Of a stretch of 64,000 bases of DNA, positions 54,943 to 64,000 are shown piece by piece. The stretch is from Perognathus longimembris pacificus (taxonomy: Eukaryota > Chordata > Mammalia > Rodentia > Heteromyidae): contig NC_063170.1 of assembly GCF_023159225.1 (NCBI RefSeq), positions 57,681,708-57,745,707 of the forward strand, read 5' to 3'. The position numbers and the translations under genes were made by a program. Under the pieces are notes generated by a model that was not told where the DNA came from, did no database searches, and was given only the letters and a program-made list of their open reading frames with translations. The stretch's first letter is position 1, and every line of letters starts with the position of its first letter.

Positions 54943-55236
54943 ACTAGGGTTTGAGCTCAGAGTCTTGTTCATGGCAGGCCTACTACTTGAGCTATACCTC
55001 CAGTGCTTTATGAGTTTGGTTATTTTTTGAGCTAGGGTCTTGCTTTTTGTCTGAGTATGCCTGAACCACAGTCCTTCTATTTGTGCTACCTGTATATCTG
55101 GGATGAAGGGCATGAACCAGCATACCTAGCCTTTTCTGTGAGACGAGGTCTTACACACTTTTTATCAAGTCTCTGATCTCAGATAGATCCAATCTGTAGC
55201 TAGGATTATAAGAGTAAGCCACAGTACCTGGCTCAT
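54943..55236 (-). mobile_element. B1-B1-ID trimeric SINE, minus strand
   Basis: Antisense ID (54943-55012, actagggtttgagctcagag), antisense B1 (about 55025-55130, gagctagggtcttgcttttt), second antisense B1 (55131-55236, gagacgaggtcttacacact, gctaggattataagagtaag). Same three-part order as 43953-44302. Confidence 0.65.
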
Positions 55237-55249
55237 TTGTTGAATTCTT

Positions 55250-55392
55250 GCCACTGCGGAACAAGGTGGGCTTTTATCAATCCCATTTTCACAGATGAGG
55301 AAACTAAGGTGCAGAGAGCTTAAGAACTGCAAAGTCTCAGTATTCAGGGACTCCTATTTAGCCATTCCCTAGGCCTGATTCTCTTAGCTTGT
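55250..55392 (-). mobile_element. MIR, minus strand
   Basis: cccattttcacagatgagga, aactaaggtgcagagagctt, aagaactgcaaagtctcagt. Confidence 0.8.
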
Positions 55393-55394
55393 TA

Positions 55395-56135
55395 TCCTGT
55401 TCACCTAGAGTGAGGCACAGGGTCTCTTCCAGGCACTTTTCTCATTGTACTACTCCAGGAACCAATGAACTAAAGCTGTACAATGGTTCATGATACAGCC
55501 AATCACCTAGGAACACATGCTGTATGCTCATCCGAATGAAGGCATTTTGAGTTACACTGCTAAATCCCATGGGACAGGTAATAGTGTCCCATTTCACAAA
55601 GGAAAGAGTGGAAGTGAAGTTTACCCTTTCCACAGCCATTGGTCCACGGCTGGCTGGGGAATCAGATGCCAGTGTTCAGAAGCCCGAGGTATCCCGCCCA
55701 GCACAGCATGTAGAGGATAATTCAGGGCTTACAAGACCCAGTGCTCCATTCCTAGACTTGCTCTGTTGGTCTTCAATGGGAATCCATGGACAATTGCTTC
55801 TAGCCCTAGAACAAGGCCCCATAACAAGAGAGTAGGCCCAGGTACCACCTTCTCCGGGTTGGGGAGTGGATTAAAGAGCATACTTCTCTAAATGGCAGCG
55901 CTGTCAAAATGTTAATGAAGCAAACTTTTGGGTCTTCTTCATGTCTAGATCTTTGGTATCTGCTGAATGTGCAATGTAAAATGAATGAATGAAATGGGAA
56001 CTTGTAACAGTTCGAGACCAAGAATATTGGCATGAGTCAGAAAATAAGACAAGTGAGTTCAATATTATATTCCAATATGAATTCCAAGATTATATTCCTA
56101 TATATGTATTTTTTATAATTAGCAATCTAGGAAAT
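55395..56135. other. Unique non-coding DNA
   Basis: gtgtcccatttcacaaagga near 55585 suggests a further MIR remnant. No gene. Confidence 0.4.
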
Positions 56136-56137
56136 GT

Positions 56138-56138
<1 letters not shown>

Positions 56139-56177
<39 letters not shown>
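56139..56177. repeat. (CA)n microsatellite
   Basis: About 19 CA units. Confidence 0.97.
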
Positions 56178-56178
<1 letters not shown>

Positions 56179-56179
56179 A

Positions 56180-56650
56180 TATACTGCAAATGATGCTCAA
56201 ATCTAAGTGTGACTCGGTTTTGTGACAAAGCTTTCAATGAGACCCAAGGACTTCCTTTCAGTCACTGACATCACACTACCAGATTAATTTTTTTAAATTG
56301 ATCTGTCTTGGGTGAACCTTGGGGGGTAAAAATGAAGAAGTGTACTTCTTCCTTTCTCACCTTCCTGGTGTAACTTTCAAGTACAAATATAGATTGAAGT
56401 GTTGCTGTTGTTAAAATGACACACTTTTCACCCAGGCCAAGATTAGAGGGTTTCAGAAGACAAATTCACAAACCTGGTCCATTCTGGAAGCTCCTCAATG
56501 CTGATTTTTCTGAAGTCATAAAAACAATCAATGGGCTCTGCTGAGTTTTTTAAGCACTTGCTATGTGCTGCAGATGAGTTCAGGAGCTGTTACAAAGATA
56601 TTTTTTGCATGAATATAGTTGGAATGCAGTCGAAGAGGTAAGGTAAAAAT
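56180..56650. other. Unique non-coding DNA
   Basis: Nothing recognised except MIR-like taagcacttgctatgtgctg near 56551. Confidence 0.4.
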
Positions 56651-56653
56651 ACA

Positions 56654-56700
56654 GGTAATTTTACTAATTATTTGCATGTGGGTAATTTTACTAATTATTT
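56654..56700. repeat. 27-bp tandem duplication with an octamer motif
   Basis: ggtaattttactaattattt at 56654-56673 is repeated exactly at 56681-56700. Between them lies atttgcat (56670-56677), the POU octamer. Confidence 0.95.
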
Positions 56701-56763
56701 ATGAGTCGCCATGGCTATAAGCATAGGGATATAAGTGCCTGACTTTTGTTTTTGTTTTTGTTT

Positions 56764-56992
56764 TGTGTCAATTCTGGGGCTTGAACTCAGGGCCTGGGTG
56801 CTGTCACTGGGCTTTTTTGCTCAAGGCTAGTTAGTGCCCTACCACTTAAGCCACAGCTCCACCTCCAGCTTTTTTGGTGCTTAATTGAAGAGTCTCATGG
56901 ACTGTCTTGCATGGCTGGCTTTGAACGGTGATCCTCAGATCTCAGCCTCCTGAAAGCTAAGATTGCAGATGTGAGCAACTGATGATGAGCTT
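56764..56992 (-). mobile_element. B1-Geo composite SINE, minus strand
   Basis: Antisense Geo (ggggcttgaactcagggcct ... taccacttaagccacagctc), linker ttttggtgcttaattg, antisense B1 (ctggctttgaacggtgatcc, ctcagcctcctgaaagcta). Confidence 0.88.
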
Positions 56993-57014
56993 GAAATTTT
57001 CATTCTTAAAATGT

Positions 57015-57605
57015 CTATCTAAATCAAGTACAAGTGGCTTATACCAGTGATCCTAGTAATTGGGAAATAGGGAAGAGGAGAACAAGAGGATTGTGATTTG
57101 GGGCCTACCTGGGCAGAAAAACCCTTTCAACTCATAGCTGGGAAGAGTAAAGCATGCACCTATCATTCTAAACTACATGGCAGGCTGCAAACAGGAGGAT
57201 CAAGGTTCCAGGCCCTTCTGGGTTGAAAAGCCTGCAAGACTTCATCTCAAGAAAGGGAAGATGGACACAGTGGTGCATCTGTGATCGCAGCATCCACAAG
57301 AACCCTAAGGTAGGCAGACCTCAGCTCAGGCATCTGCTCAACTAAAAAGCCAGAGCCTAGCCTGAAAGAAAAAAAAAAACATTACCAGAAAAAAAGGAAG
57401 TTGTCACTTAGTGGCAAAATGCCCCGTTACCAACCTCAGAGCCTTCAGTTCAAACCCTATATTGCCCCCAAATAAATAAATAAAAAGTCGATGTAGTAAG
57501 GTACAGTGACTCATGCCTGTATCCCACTTACTTCAGAAGCAGAGATTGGGAGGATCATGGTTTGAGACGAATCAGGCCAAATAGTTAGTGAGACCTCCCC
57601 CCGCC
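57015..57605 (+). mobile_element. Cluster of old B1-like monomers and an ID-like monomer
   Basis: B1-like units start near 57020 (acaagtggcttataccagtg), 57150 (aagcatgcacctatcattct), 57262 (gacacagtggtgcatctgtg) and 57495 (gtagtaaggtacagtgactc). An ID-like unit lies at about 57398-57470 (cttagtggcaaaatgccccg, cagttcaaaccc). All are diverged; boundaries are approximate. Confidence 0.6.
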
Positions 57606-57609
57606 CCCC

Positions 57610-58385
57610 CCCAATCCCATCTCACCTAAAACAAAAGCTGTACATAATGGTGATAAGCAATTCAAGTATAGGTTTATAAAACAAACTACCAGTGAGGAGT
57701 AAAATACGATTCCACAAGCTCTTGTTTCTACCACACTTCCTCGTGTAAGAGAAGAAAGACACCCCTCCTCCCTCCCAACCCACAAACCCTGACGGGAGCT
57801 TCGTCACGTAAGAGGGCCATGAGCAGAAACAACAGAAAACAGTCATTCTAACTGAATTCAATATCTCCTTATTATCTAGGGCTTCCTAAATTTCTCTCAT
57901 GGACAGTACCAATTAGTACATCTCAAGAAGAGATTTTCTAATCTGACAAGGCTGAAGCCCTGGTAATTAGGAAGCTCCTCATTATCACTCATCTTCTGAA
58001 CAGAGCAGGCTGGGAGGGAACTGTCACCTTCGGATTGCCAATGCTTCCTGGAGCCTCTCTTTGGGGTACAGAGCAAAGTTGCAGAACTGGACAGAGGTGG
58101 GGGGGGTTGGGTACCTCTCTCTCTTGAATAGAACCAGAAATGGGATTCAGTCCAAAATAGGAGGCCATTTTAAGACTAAAGATCTTCTCTGAACTTTGAC
58201 CTCTGTGAGATTGAACTTTGACCACTATGAGATTTTAATCAGTGGTTTTCATGAGACAGATGGAATTTTTCAGTTTCTTTTGTATATGTCTCCTGCTAAT
58301 ACCCCAACAAATCACTCACTATGTGATAACTGTAACACAGAAAGGGCAGTGCCATTCTTACTTTATAATGACAGTTAAGGTTTAT
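57610..58385. other. Unique non-coding DNA
   Basis: No element recognised; no gene. Confidence 0.4.
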
Positions 58386-58400
58386 TGGGCGTTTACTTTT

Positions 58401-58598
58401 TTTTTTTTGCTAGTCCTGGCCTTGGACTCGGGGCCTGAGCACTGTCCCTGGCTTCTTTTTGCTCAAGGTTAGCACTCTGCCACTTGAGCCACGGCACCAC
58501 TTCTGGCCATTTCCTATATATGTGGTGCTGGAGAATCGAACCCAGGCCTTCATGTATACAAGGCAAGCACTCTTGCCACTAGGCCATGTTCCCAGCCC
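58401..58598 (-). mobile_element. IDL-Geo SINE, minus strand
   Basis: Complete antisense dimer. Target duplication tgggcgtttactttt (58386-58400) versus tgggcttttactttt (58599-58613), one mismatch. Confidence 0.94.
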
Positions 58599-58639
58599 TG
58601 GGCTTTTACTTTTTCAGTAAGCAAAAGATCTTTTCCACA

Positions 58640-58805
58640 GATTTCCTTAGACAACCTTGGCAATGACGCTGAAGCAGGTTCTCTTAACTGTTTCCATTGA
58701 CAAATGAGGAAACTGAGGCTTAGAACAAAGGTAAATAATTCTTCCATGGACATCCCGTTAGGAAGAGAGACAGAGAGAGCTAGGATTGGAATCATGTACA
58801 TACTG
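58640..58805 (-). mobile_element. MIR, minus strand
   Basis: gtttccattgacaaatgagg, aaactgaggcttagaacaaa, gagctaggattggaatcatg. Confidence 0.82.
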
Positions 58806-58809
58806 GCTT

Positions 58810-59635
58810 CAGAGTCACTTGCTCTGAAAACAAAAACTATAGTACTCAGAGAAACAAACTCTGTTGATACAACTTTCCCAAATGGAGAGTTGTATCTTCC
58901 TTTTTGTAGGAGATGGACACTTGATGTTAAGGATTCGTTGGAGTGGGAAAAACACTGGTTGTGCAGATGTGACCCCTTCCTAGAGGAATGAAGATTTTCA
59001 CTTAACTGCTCAGCAGGAGAATATGAAACTCTTTTCACTCAATGAAAAATTTCATCTGTGTAGGCTGATTGTGATTCCTATGATCCAGCTAAGTTATTGC
59101 ATGCTGTTTATGTGCATTTCAGAAAGAGAGAGAATAGAACAGAGAGGGGAGAAGAGAGAGGAATAGACTGATACATATTATCATGTTCTAAATTTTAATT
59201 CTTATATGATACTTATTAGCCTATTATTCGCTGGAAAACAGGATTTTTCATTCCAGAACTTACCATAGGCTTGGCTGAAGTCTCTATTCTAACCACATGG
59301 AGTTCAACTCTATCTCAGCTCAATTCTGCTTTTCATACTTCTTGCAAACAGTGTTGTCAGAGCAGATCTCACTAAACTTGTGCAACAATCTCTGTCTTTG
59401 AGCCCAAACTTATGACCATATGAAATACATATTCTGGTAAAAATTTCAATACTCACGAGATAGCAAAAAGATCCCAAAAATTTCATTAAAGAAAAACAAG
59501 AACAAAGAAATGGGAACCAAAATGGTATTCTATTTCTCAACAGCAAAATTGGAATTTAGAAAAGTAGACTTTAAATAATGAGGGAAAATGGTTTTCTTCC
59601 TAGATTTAACCATTGATTTCATCTTATAAATACCC
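58810..59635. other. Unique non-coding DNA
   Basis: The 162-codon minus-strand frame at 58550-59038 overlaps a MIR and the antisense SINE and has no recognised domain; not called. Confidence 0.4.
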
Positions 59636-59637
59636 AG

Positions 59638-59979
59638 TGACTGTCTGAATCTGGATTGTCCTCCAAAGGACTTTGTATTAAAGACTGTTGGGGGTTTGTG
59701 GAGACTTTAAGAGGCAGGGCCTAGTGAGATGTCTTTAGGTGATTGGGGCATGCACTCAAAGTGCAAAGCCAGATGCGAGTCATATCTTCTTTCTGTTGTC
59801 TTTTGGCCACGAAATAAATGGCTCTGCTTTACCACATGCTCCCTGCCATAGGTACAAAAACAATGAGATCAATAAATCATGGACCGAAGTCTCAGAAGCC
59901 ATGAATCCAAACAAAGTTTTCTCTTTATAAGTAGATTGTCTCAGGTGTTTGTTACAGTGACAGAAAGCTGACTACCACA
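59638..59979 (+). mobile_element. Probable ERVL-MaLR-type solo LTR
   Basis: It starts TG and ends CA (tgactaccaca). gggcctagtgagatgtcttt, aggtgattggggcatgcact, tttataagtagattgtctca, ggtgtttgttacagtgacag and aaagctgactacca match a mammalian MaLR-like LTR as I remember it. No internal retroviral sequence adjoins it, and no 5-bp target duplication is visible. Subfamily not assignable by eye. Confidence 0.6.
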
Positions 59980-59984
59980 ATGCC

Positions 59985-62160
59985 TGAAGGGTAGCATAAA
60001 GGCATTTTCTTATAGGTAATGAATGTACACCTTTCTTGATTTTTCTTTAGAAGCTACTGGAACCAAACAGAGAAGACTAGCATTAGACTGAGTGTAGTGA
60101 GTGTCCAAAATGAGAAACTAAACCAAGAAAGAGGAGGACATGAGATGTAGGAAAATAAATGGTGTTATCTCAGAAGTTGACCAAGAGACAAGTATAGGAA
60201 TGCAGCTCAGCAAGCTAAGAGAAAAATCTGCCCAGATAGAATCAGGAGGACAGGTGACTCCAGCAGGTAGGACTCAGCCAAGAAAATTAATAACAATAGT
60301 TAGTAATAATAGGCAAAGTACCTATTAACTCCAGCAGAAATATGTGTTTATACACAAAAGGAAGCACCATTCTACTGATATGAGTAATATTTGCAATAGT
60401 CATAGTAATAAACATTGACTTGCTTAGTGAAACAAAGGACCACAACTGGTATGTGAAGAGAAAGCAAAATGGCAGGACTCAATCTTGAGCTAAATCCTTA
60501 CATAGCATCTAGAAAAGTCAGTGGACACTTGTTTTCCATTGAAAAACAGAGAAATGGCAATATAGAAATAAGAATAATTTCCAGAATTAGTAGTTTCTAC
60601 ATTTGGTAGTTGGAAGAGTAGGGGGAGGATTACTCCTGCGAAGGGGGCAGAAGGCCTGTGCCAAGAGTGACCAGTTTTCCATCTTAACCTCCAGGGCGTA
60701 CCTCTTTTAGCCTTGCAAAATGCACGTGCATTTTTCTAACATAAAAAAGTTTAATTTTAGTTTATAAGACAAATTAGAAATGGTATCGAATGTTCCTTCA
60801 CGTAGTGCTCGTAGAGGGTGAAAAGTTTCTAGATAATGAGCTGATGACCTATGAGAGCAACCAGCAGCATCACTTCATGCAATGTCCACATACCCTCAGG
60901 AGTAAGGAATCCTGGGGTGTCCTAAACCAAACCTTTGTGACATACGACTTCCACACATGGGTCCCGCTGCTGGGTTTGAACCAGAATGATAAGTGCTGCC
61001 ATCTGTTCTTACATGATAGCAGAAGCTAGCTCAGCATGGTTCTATTTCCTACATAGGTGTGATCAATTAGCAATTTTCATCATGAGTCAAAGGAGGGGGA
61101 ATGGCAGCCTTGTTTGCTAGAACTATTATAGCCTTGGAATCTTTTCAGCAGAAGACTCTGAACCACATCATCAGGACAGTGAGACAACCCTGGAGATTTC
61201 TAGTTCTAAAACACCTCCTGGGATGGGCATCTCAATGTGCAGTTTGGCTTTCCTTGTACCACATTTTACTACATTAGTTTGGGCCTTTTGAGAAAGAGAT
61301 GCTAACAGGATTAAATGTACATATAAGACTATTAGGGGAAATGGCTATGGGAAGAAATAGAGAAGTCAGAAACAGAGAAGTTATCAGATTCCATTACAAA
61401 TCTGACATCCGTGTTGGAAAGGGATGTTCTTAGTGGGGTCCTAAGGAAAGTCTGGCAAGGCTGTCAGAGAATTCTCAAGCCCAAGTCACCCATCAGAAGA
61501 GTCCTACACCAGGAATAGGTTTGCCTGAGAATTGGCCATGATCTCTCACTACAAGCCCAGTGCCACACTTCAGAGCATAGTGGCCAGGGACCTCAGTCAA
61601 TGACAGTCCCTGCAGTGAAAGGTCTACAGATCGCCTTTCCAGAGCCACCACATTCTATTGGGGAAACAAGGAGTTGAGAGCAGTTTTAGGCTGCCCAAGG
61701 GTTGCATAGATGTGACCACAGAATCACTCGGGAAGGGGAAATACCGGAGAGTGGGCCAGCATCAAACCTCACACAGCAACAGATGGACTTGTGCTCTTGT
61801 GCGCACAGGCTGCTGATGGGCTGGTCTGGATGGGAAGAATAGGAAAGGAAATTCATTAACCTGAATTTGGGCAACAAAATAATGGAAAAACTACACATCT
61901 AGAACTGAGAAGCACCTCTATAGGTATTTGTCAGGGGCAACAGGATACTGACCCAATAGATTCCTGTTCTCTTCAGTGGCTCTGATGAACCTGTTTTAAT
62001 CAGCAATCACTTTAGAAGCTATAATTAGTTACTGCACTAACAACAACAGAAAAGAACCATTAATAAGCACTCACTAAGTGTTTGTTGTTATTCAGCGAGC
62101 ATTAAAAATGCAGCACTTGACATGTAGATGCGTATAGATGAATCTTAGTCTTAGTAAATT
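59985..62160. other. Mostly unique DNA, possible old L1 end at 60500-60780
   Basis: gcatttttctaacataaaaa and gtttaattttagtttataag at 60730-60770 may be an L1 terminus. The 79-codon frame at 60790-61029 has no domain I recognise. No gene called. Confidence 0.4.
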
Positions 62161-62166
62161 TATCTA

Positions 62167-62167
<1 letters not shown>

Positions 62168-62207
<40 letters not shown>
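62168..62207. repeat. (AC)n microsatellite
   Basis: About 20 AC units. Confidence 0.97.
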
Positions 62208-62209
62208 AG

Positions 62210-62357
62210 AAAATGGACAGCATTGTTCGTTTTAGATATTTGTACAAACTAGCTAGTGAGAGACAATTATTTCATCTATTTTTAAATAAATATATTTGCC
62301 TCCAGTGTTAAAGTATAATTTTAGATTTTAGTTACTATTTTACCCCAAATTCATGAT
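62210..62357. other. AT-rich unique DNA
   Basis: Nothing recognised. Confidence 0.4.
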
Positions 62358-62373
62358 ATAAAAAGTTTCTTAT

Positions 62374-62613
62374 CAGTCTGGTGCCAGTAGCTCATGCCCA
62401 TAATCCTAGCTACTCAGGAGGCTGAGATCTGAGGATGATCTCTTTTCAAAGCCAGCTGGGGCAGAAAAGTCCATGAGACTCATATCTCCAATTAGCCACC
62501 AAAAAGCCAGAAATAGAGCTGTGGCTCAAGTAGTAGAGCTCTAGCCTTGAGCAACAAAGGTCAGGGAGAGTGCCCAAACACCGATTTCAAGCATCAGGAC
62601 TGTCACATAAATA
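62374..62613 (+). mobile_element. B1-Geo composite SINE
   Basis: B1 part gtgccagtagctcatgccca, taatcctagctactcaggag; linker ctccaattagccacc; Geo part agagctgtggctcaagtagt, agctctagccttgagc. Target duplication approximately aaaaagtttcttat (ending 62373) versus aaaaagtgtcttat (ending about 62628). Confidence 0.9.
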
Positions 62614-62751
62614 AAAAAAGTGTCTTATTTTATACTCACTGGTAGCAGTATGTCATCAGAACCACACATGCATAATCTAGTCATTTAGGTTGATTTTAAA
62701 ACATCATTTGTTCCAAATGATGGAAACATTTGCCAATTAGACTCTTCTTAC

Positions 62752-62966
62752 CCTTCCTTCCTTCCTTCCTTCCTTCCTTCCTTCCTTCCTTCCTTCCTTC
62801 CTTCCTTCCTTCCTTCCTTCCTTCCCTCCCTCCCTCCCTCCCTCTTTCTTTCTTTCTCTCTCTCTCTCTCCTTCCTTCCTTCCTTCCTTCCTTCCTTCCT
62901 TCCTTCCTTCCTTCCTTCCTTCCTTCCTTCCTTCCTTCCTTCTTTCCTTCGTGTGTGTGTGTGTGG
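62752..62966. repeat. Long compound (CCTT)n / (CCCT)n / (CTTT)n / (GT)n microsatellite
   Basis: (CCTT) at 62752-62824 and 62872-62950, CCCT and CTTT/CTCT units between, and a short (GT)n before ggggg. It abuts the 3' end of a minus-strand SINE module. Pro/Ser/Leu and Lys/Glu/Gly frames are artefacts. Confidence 0.97.
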
Positions 62967-63052
62967 GGGGCTTGAACACTGGGCTTGGGCGCTGTCCCTG
63001 AGTTCTTCAGTTAAAGGCTAGCACTCTACCAGTTGAGCCACAGTGCCACTTC
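62967..63052 (-). mobile_element. Geo module of a SINE, minus strand, truncated
   Basis: ggggcttgaacactgggctt, gggcgctgtccctgagttct, ctctaccagttgagccacag; its 5' partner (B1 or ID) is missing. Confidence 0.8.
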
Positions 63053-63054
63053 CT

Positions 63055-63578
63055 CATCTTACTCTTGAAGGCAAATGCTATTAATGCAGTTGTCAAAGCA
63101 CAGCAGATTTTACAAGGGTTTCTTGTGCTAAGAAAACCCTAGAGATTCTGTTTTCTCACTTGATATGCTATGAATTGTGCTTTCTCTGCTTCCATACCTG
63201 ACTGAATGATAAGCTGATTCAAACTGAGTTCCTAAATGCTAACAAATAAAACTTCAATACTCAAGAATATGAATTTGTTACCAACTGAACAGATAAGGAA
63301 TCTGTGTTTGAAAAGTTATTTGAGGTCTCACCATGAGTCATGAGGTCATATGAGAACATGAACAGTTGGCTCCATCTGTGCTTTTGTGTCCAATCATATG
63401 TTTCCTCTGGTCCAATATCACGTTGCCAGCAGTGGTCTCCACCAAATCTAGGCTCCAGTGATCAATCAGAGTACTTGGCACAAGAGCCATCTTTGTCATC
63501 AAATTTTTAAAGCCCAAATGATTCTGCCATTGAATATTAAATGATAGCACATGATTGCTTTTCTTTCTTTAAAAAAAG
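63055..63578. other. Unique non-coding DNA
   Basis: Nothing recognised. Confidence 0.4.
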
Positions 63579-63596
63579 TAATGAATCTGCCTTTTT

Positions 63597-63784
63597 CTTT
63601 TGCCAGTCCTGGGGCTTGAACTCAGGGCCTGAGCTCTATCCTTGACTTCTTTTTGCTCAAGGATAGCACTCTGCCACTTGAGCCATAGTGCCGACATTTT
63701 GTGTGTATGTGGTGCTGAGAATCGAACCCAGGGTTTCATGCATGCTAGGCAAGCCCTCTACCAATAAGCCACATTCCTAGCCCC
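63597..63784 (-). mobile_element. IDL-Geo SINE, minus strand, older copy
   Basis: Antisense dimer with a deletion between the halves (gtgccgacattttgtg). Target duplication atgaatctgcctttt (63581-63595) versus atgaatctacctttt (63785-63799). Confidence 0.92.
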
Positions 63785-63815
63785 ATGAATCTACCTTTTG
63801 AATATAAAAAAAATA

Positions 63816-64000
63816 AGGAGGCCAGGCATGGGGGCTGACATGTGTGTTACAAGCTACTCTGTTACAAGCTACTCTAAAGATAGAGATCTGGAAGGTTGTG
63901 GTTGAACGTCAGCCTGGGAAATAAAATTCACAAGACCCTATCTTACCAATTAAAAGTTGGATGTGGTAGCTTGCATGCATTGTCTAAATTTTGTGGGAAA
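63816..64000 (+). mobile_element. B1-like composite SINE, cut by the window end
   Basis: First B1-like unit (ggccaggcatgggggctgac ... gaccctatcttacc) and the start of a second (gttggatgtggtagcttgca). The first unit contains an exact 15-bp tandem duplication, gttacaagctactct, at 63846 and 63861. Confidence 0.7.

Noticed and set aside
58550..59038. 162-codon minus-strand frame
   Set aside because: Part lies in the antisense IDL-Geo SINE and part in a MIR; no recognised domain.
59638..59979. Intact endogenous retrovirus
   Set aside because: Only a single LTR-like unit is seen, with no gag, pol or env-like sequence on either side.

Overview
This window looks like non-coding DNA (intron or intergenic) from a rodent nuclear genome, and I can support no protein-coding gene in it. 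The best clue to the host is the SINE content. At least 15 copies belong to one dimeric family: an ID-like, tRNA-Ala-related left half (ending in a perfect box B such as ggttcgattcc) joined to a second tRNA-like half (gtggctcaagtggnagagtgctagcc...). This matches my recollection of the IDL-Geo SINE described from Geomyoidea (kangaroo rats, pocket mice, pocket gophers). Related B1-Geo and B1-B1-ID composites, rodent-type L1 3' ends and old mammalian MIR, L2 and Tigger/MER2 relics are also present. A heteromyid or geomyid rodent is therefore my best guess; a species cannot be named from the sequence alone.

Layout. 1-13 kb: mostly unique AT-rich DNA with a young IDL-Geo copy (293-500), a TCC microsatellite, a possible antisense L1 5' region (about 1.2-2.1 kb), and sense L1 3' ends (about 7.95-8.46 and 9.24-9.71 kb). 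13-25 kb: several IDL-Geo copies, a Tigger/MER2 relic carrying a 117-bp polyadenylated retrocopy with 17-bp target duplications (14.56-14.86 kb), an old L1 5' region on the minus strand followed by a CpG-rich stretch (20.7-22.2 kb), and a CTCF-like motif at 24.8 kb. 25-39 kb: old L1 and MIR fragments, a nearly complete MER2-like element (28.8-29.1 kb), a dense group of IDL-Geo copies (27.8-34.3 kb), and a 32-bp tandem duplication carrying two perfect CTCF consensus matches (38.1 kb). 39-48 kb: motif-rich unique DNA (39.8-42.2 kb), a GC-richer patch (42.7-43.0 kb), an L1 3' fragment with clear target duplications and an IDL-Geo copy nested in it (44.6-45.8 kb), and a 620-bp diverged CA/GACA minisatellite (47.1-47.7 kb). 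48-64 kb: composite B1-type SINEs, MIRs, a probable MaLR-type solo LTR (59.6-60.0 kb), a long CCTT microsatellite (62.75-62.95 kb) and more SINEs to the window edge.

No operon, CRISPR array, canonical tRNA/rRNA gene or phage-like system is present. Open frames up to 190 codons occur, but the longer ones lie in simple repeats, antisense SINE or unrecognised DNA with no coding signature. The candidates most worth testing are the duplicated CTCF sites with a convergent partner 13 kb away, the modular re-use of one tRNA-like 3' module by two SINE families, the B1-B1-ID trimers, and the small LTR-like retrocopy. All family names come from memory of consensus sequences and were not checked by database search.
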